62,000 bases of DNA, taken from the NCBI GenBank assembly GCA_009746045.1, contig RPFO01001063.1:1-62000 (forward strand), written 5' to 3'. This DNA comes from Mesostigma viride (Eukaryota > Streptophyta > Mesostigmatophyceae > Mesostigmatales > Mesostigmataceae). Under the pieces are notes generated by a model. It did no database searches. It saw only the letters and a program-made list of their open reading frames with translations, and was not told where the DNA came from. Positions 61,513 to 62,000 of this stretch are shown in pieces (position 1 is the first letter of the stretch; each line of letters starts with the position of its first letter). The position numbers were made by a program, and so were the translations under genes.

Positions 61513-61760
61513 AGAAGCCTTTATTCTGATCAGACACTCCGCAAAGGTGAAAACCTTTGCGTTCAGTGCCGGGCCGCGGAAAACGCGGAAAACGCGATCT
61601 GCAAATGAATCCGACCGGAATCGAACTGGGGACCTCTCGCACCAATTTTGCTGACTATAGGACGGACGTCTCCGGTTACCATGGCATCGCCAACTTACAC
61701 CTACAGTCATCCGCAAAAGTTCTCCTGTCCGGGGAGTGATGCAAGCCTTTATATTCCCCT
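61513..61760 (-). mobile_element. tRNA-like SINE repeat, copy 4
   Basis: Minus-strand copy of the repeats at 20870, 24333 and 24657. It begins TATTCTGATCAG and includes GGAATCGAACTGGGGACC (complement of the B-box/T-arm). Confidence 0.5.
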
Positions 61761-62000
61761 CGGCTATCGGGGGTCAAGCATGCAACCTACCCCCACACCC
61801 GTCATCATGATCAATCGAGCGTACACGGTCGTCTTGGATAGTCCGGATGACGCGGAGTTGCTATCTGCGACTTCAGACCTGGGCGAGTGAGTCGCGCCAC
61901 TTGCCTTCGCGGGTTAAGTATCAGCATAGAATTAAGTACCTCATCGGGTACTCCGTGGCATGCCTTCAGTGCATGTTCACGCACTTACATACTTATTCTC
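61761..62000. other. Window end, nothing assigned
   Basis: A short plus-strand frame (INRAYTVVLDSPDDAELLSA, stop at 61888-61890) could be part of an exon but is too short to call. Confidence 0.35.

Overview
The window is nuclear DNA from a photosynthetic eukaryote, most likely a green alga. It has spliced genes with GT-AG introns, a plastid-type membrane zinc-ribbon protein, a membrane cyclic-nucleotide phosphodiesterase, and a Penelope-like retroelement with its GIY-YIG domain at the N-terminus, an arrangement known from the green lineage. There is no prokaryotic gene organisation, rRNA, CRISPR array or confident tRNA. Exons are GC-rich. Introns and spacers hold large microsatellites and mobile elements. 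Only three host genes could be assembled, each by following splice sites and reading phase.

Layout. 1-2990: C/T-rich low-complexity DNA. About 2993-20229, plus strand: a class I cyclic-nucleotide phosphodiesterase with an extracytoplasmic sensor region, one membrane helix, a coiled coil and a C-terminal catalytic domain. Its introns carry (CCT)n, (CCA)n, (CCCT)n and (GGGT)n/(GGGC)n arrays. If the candidate exon at 2993-3235 belongs to it, another intron holds a tandem duplication, a TTAA-flanked DNA transposon and an ORF1-only retrotransposon. 20230-41800: an island of nested elements with LINE reverse-transcriptase fragments, two more ORF1-only elements, tRNA-like and hairpin-ended SINE-like repeats, a second TTAA transposon, a foldback element and an intact Penelope-like element. 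41863-49460, minus strand: a six-exon gene for a plastid-targeted membrane zinc-ribbon protein. 50141-54707, plus strand: a complete four-exon eIF2-alpha gene, divergent from the previous gene. 56983-60471: a 3.5-kb element with about 270-bp terminal inverted repeats encoding an HUH (Rep-like) protein and a coiled-coil/zinc-finger protein. 60745-61760: the 3' end of a LINE followed by two SINE-like repeats.

Four observations stand out. (1) Mobile units of 1.9-2.0 kb encode only an L1-ORF1-like protein, have no reverse transcriptase, and are bounded by 11-13 bp target-site duplications. One sits inside a LINE reverse-transcriptase gene. Their 3' terminal hairpin is shared with an RT-encoding LINE in the same window, which suggests trans-mobilisation. 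(2) An HUH Rep-like protein lies inside a long-TIR element, and the expected catalytic tyrosine position appears to be Asn. (3) At eight exon edges in the three genes, the edge plus its adjoining non-coding sequence recurs one to four times as decaying copies ('echoes') in the neighbouring intron or 3' UTR. (4) An intact Penelope-like element has 3'-anchored stubs elsewhere in the window that define its 3' terminus.

Limits: all splice sites, phases and homologies were read by eye. No alignments, database searches or expression data were available.
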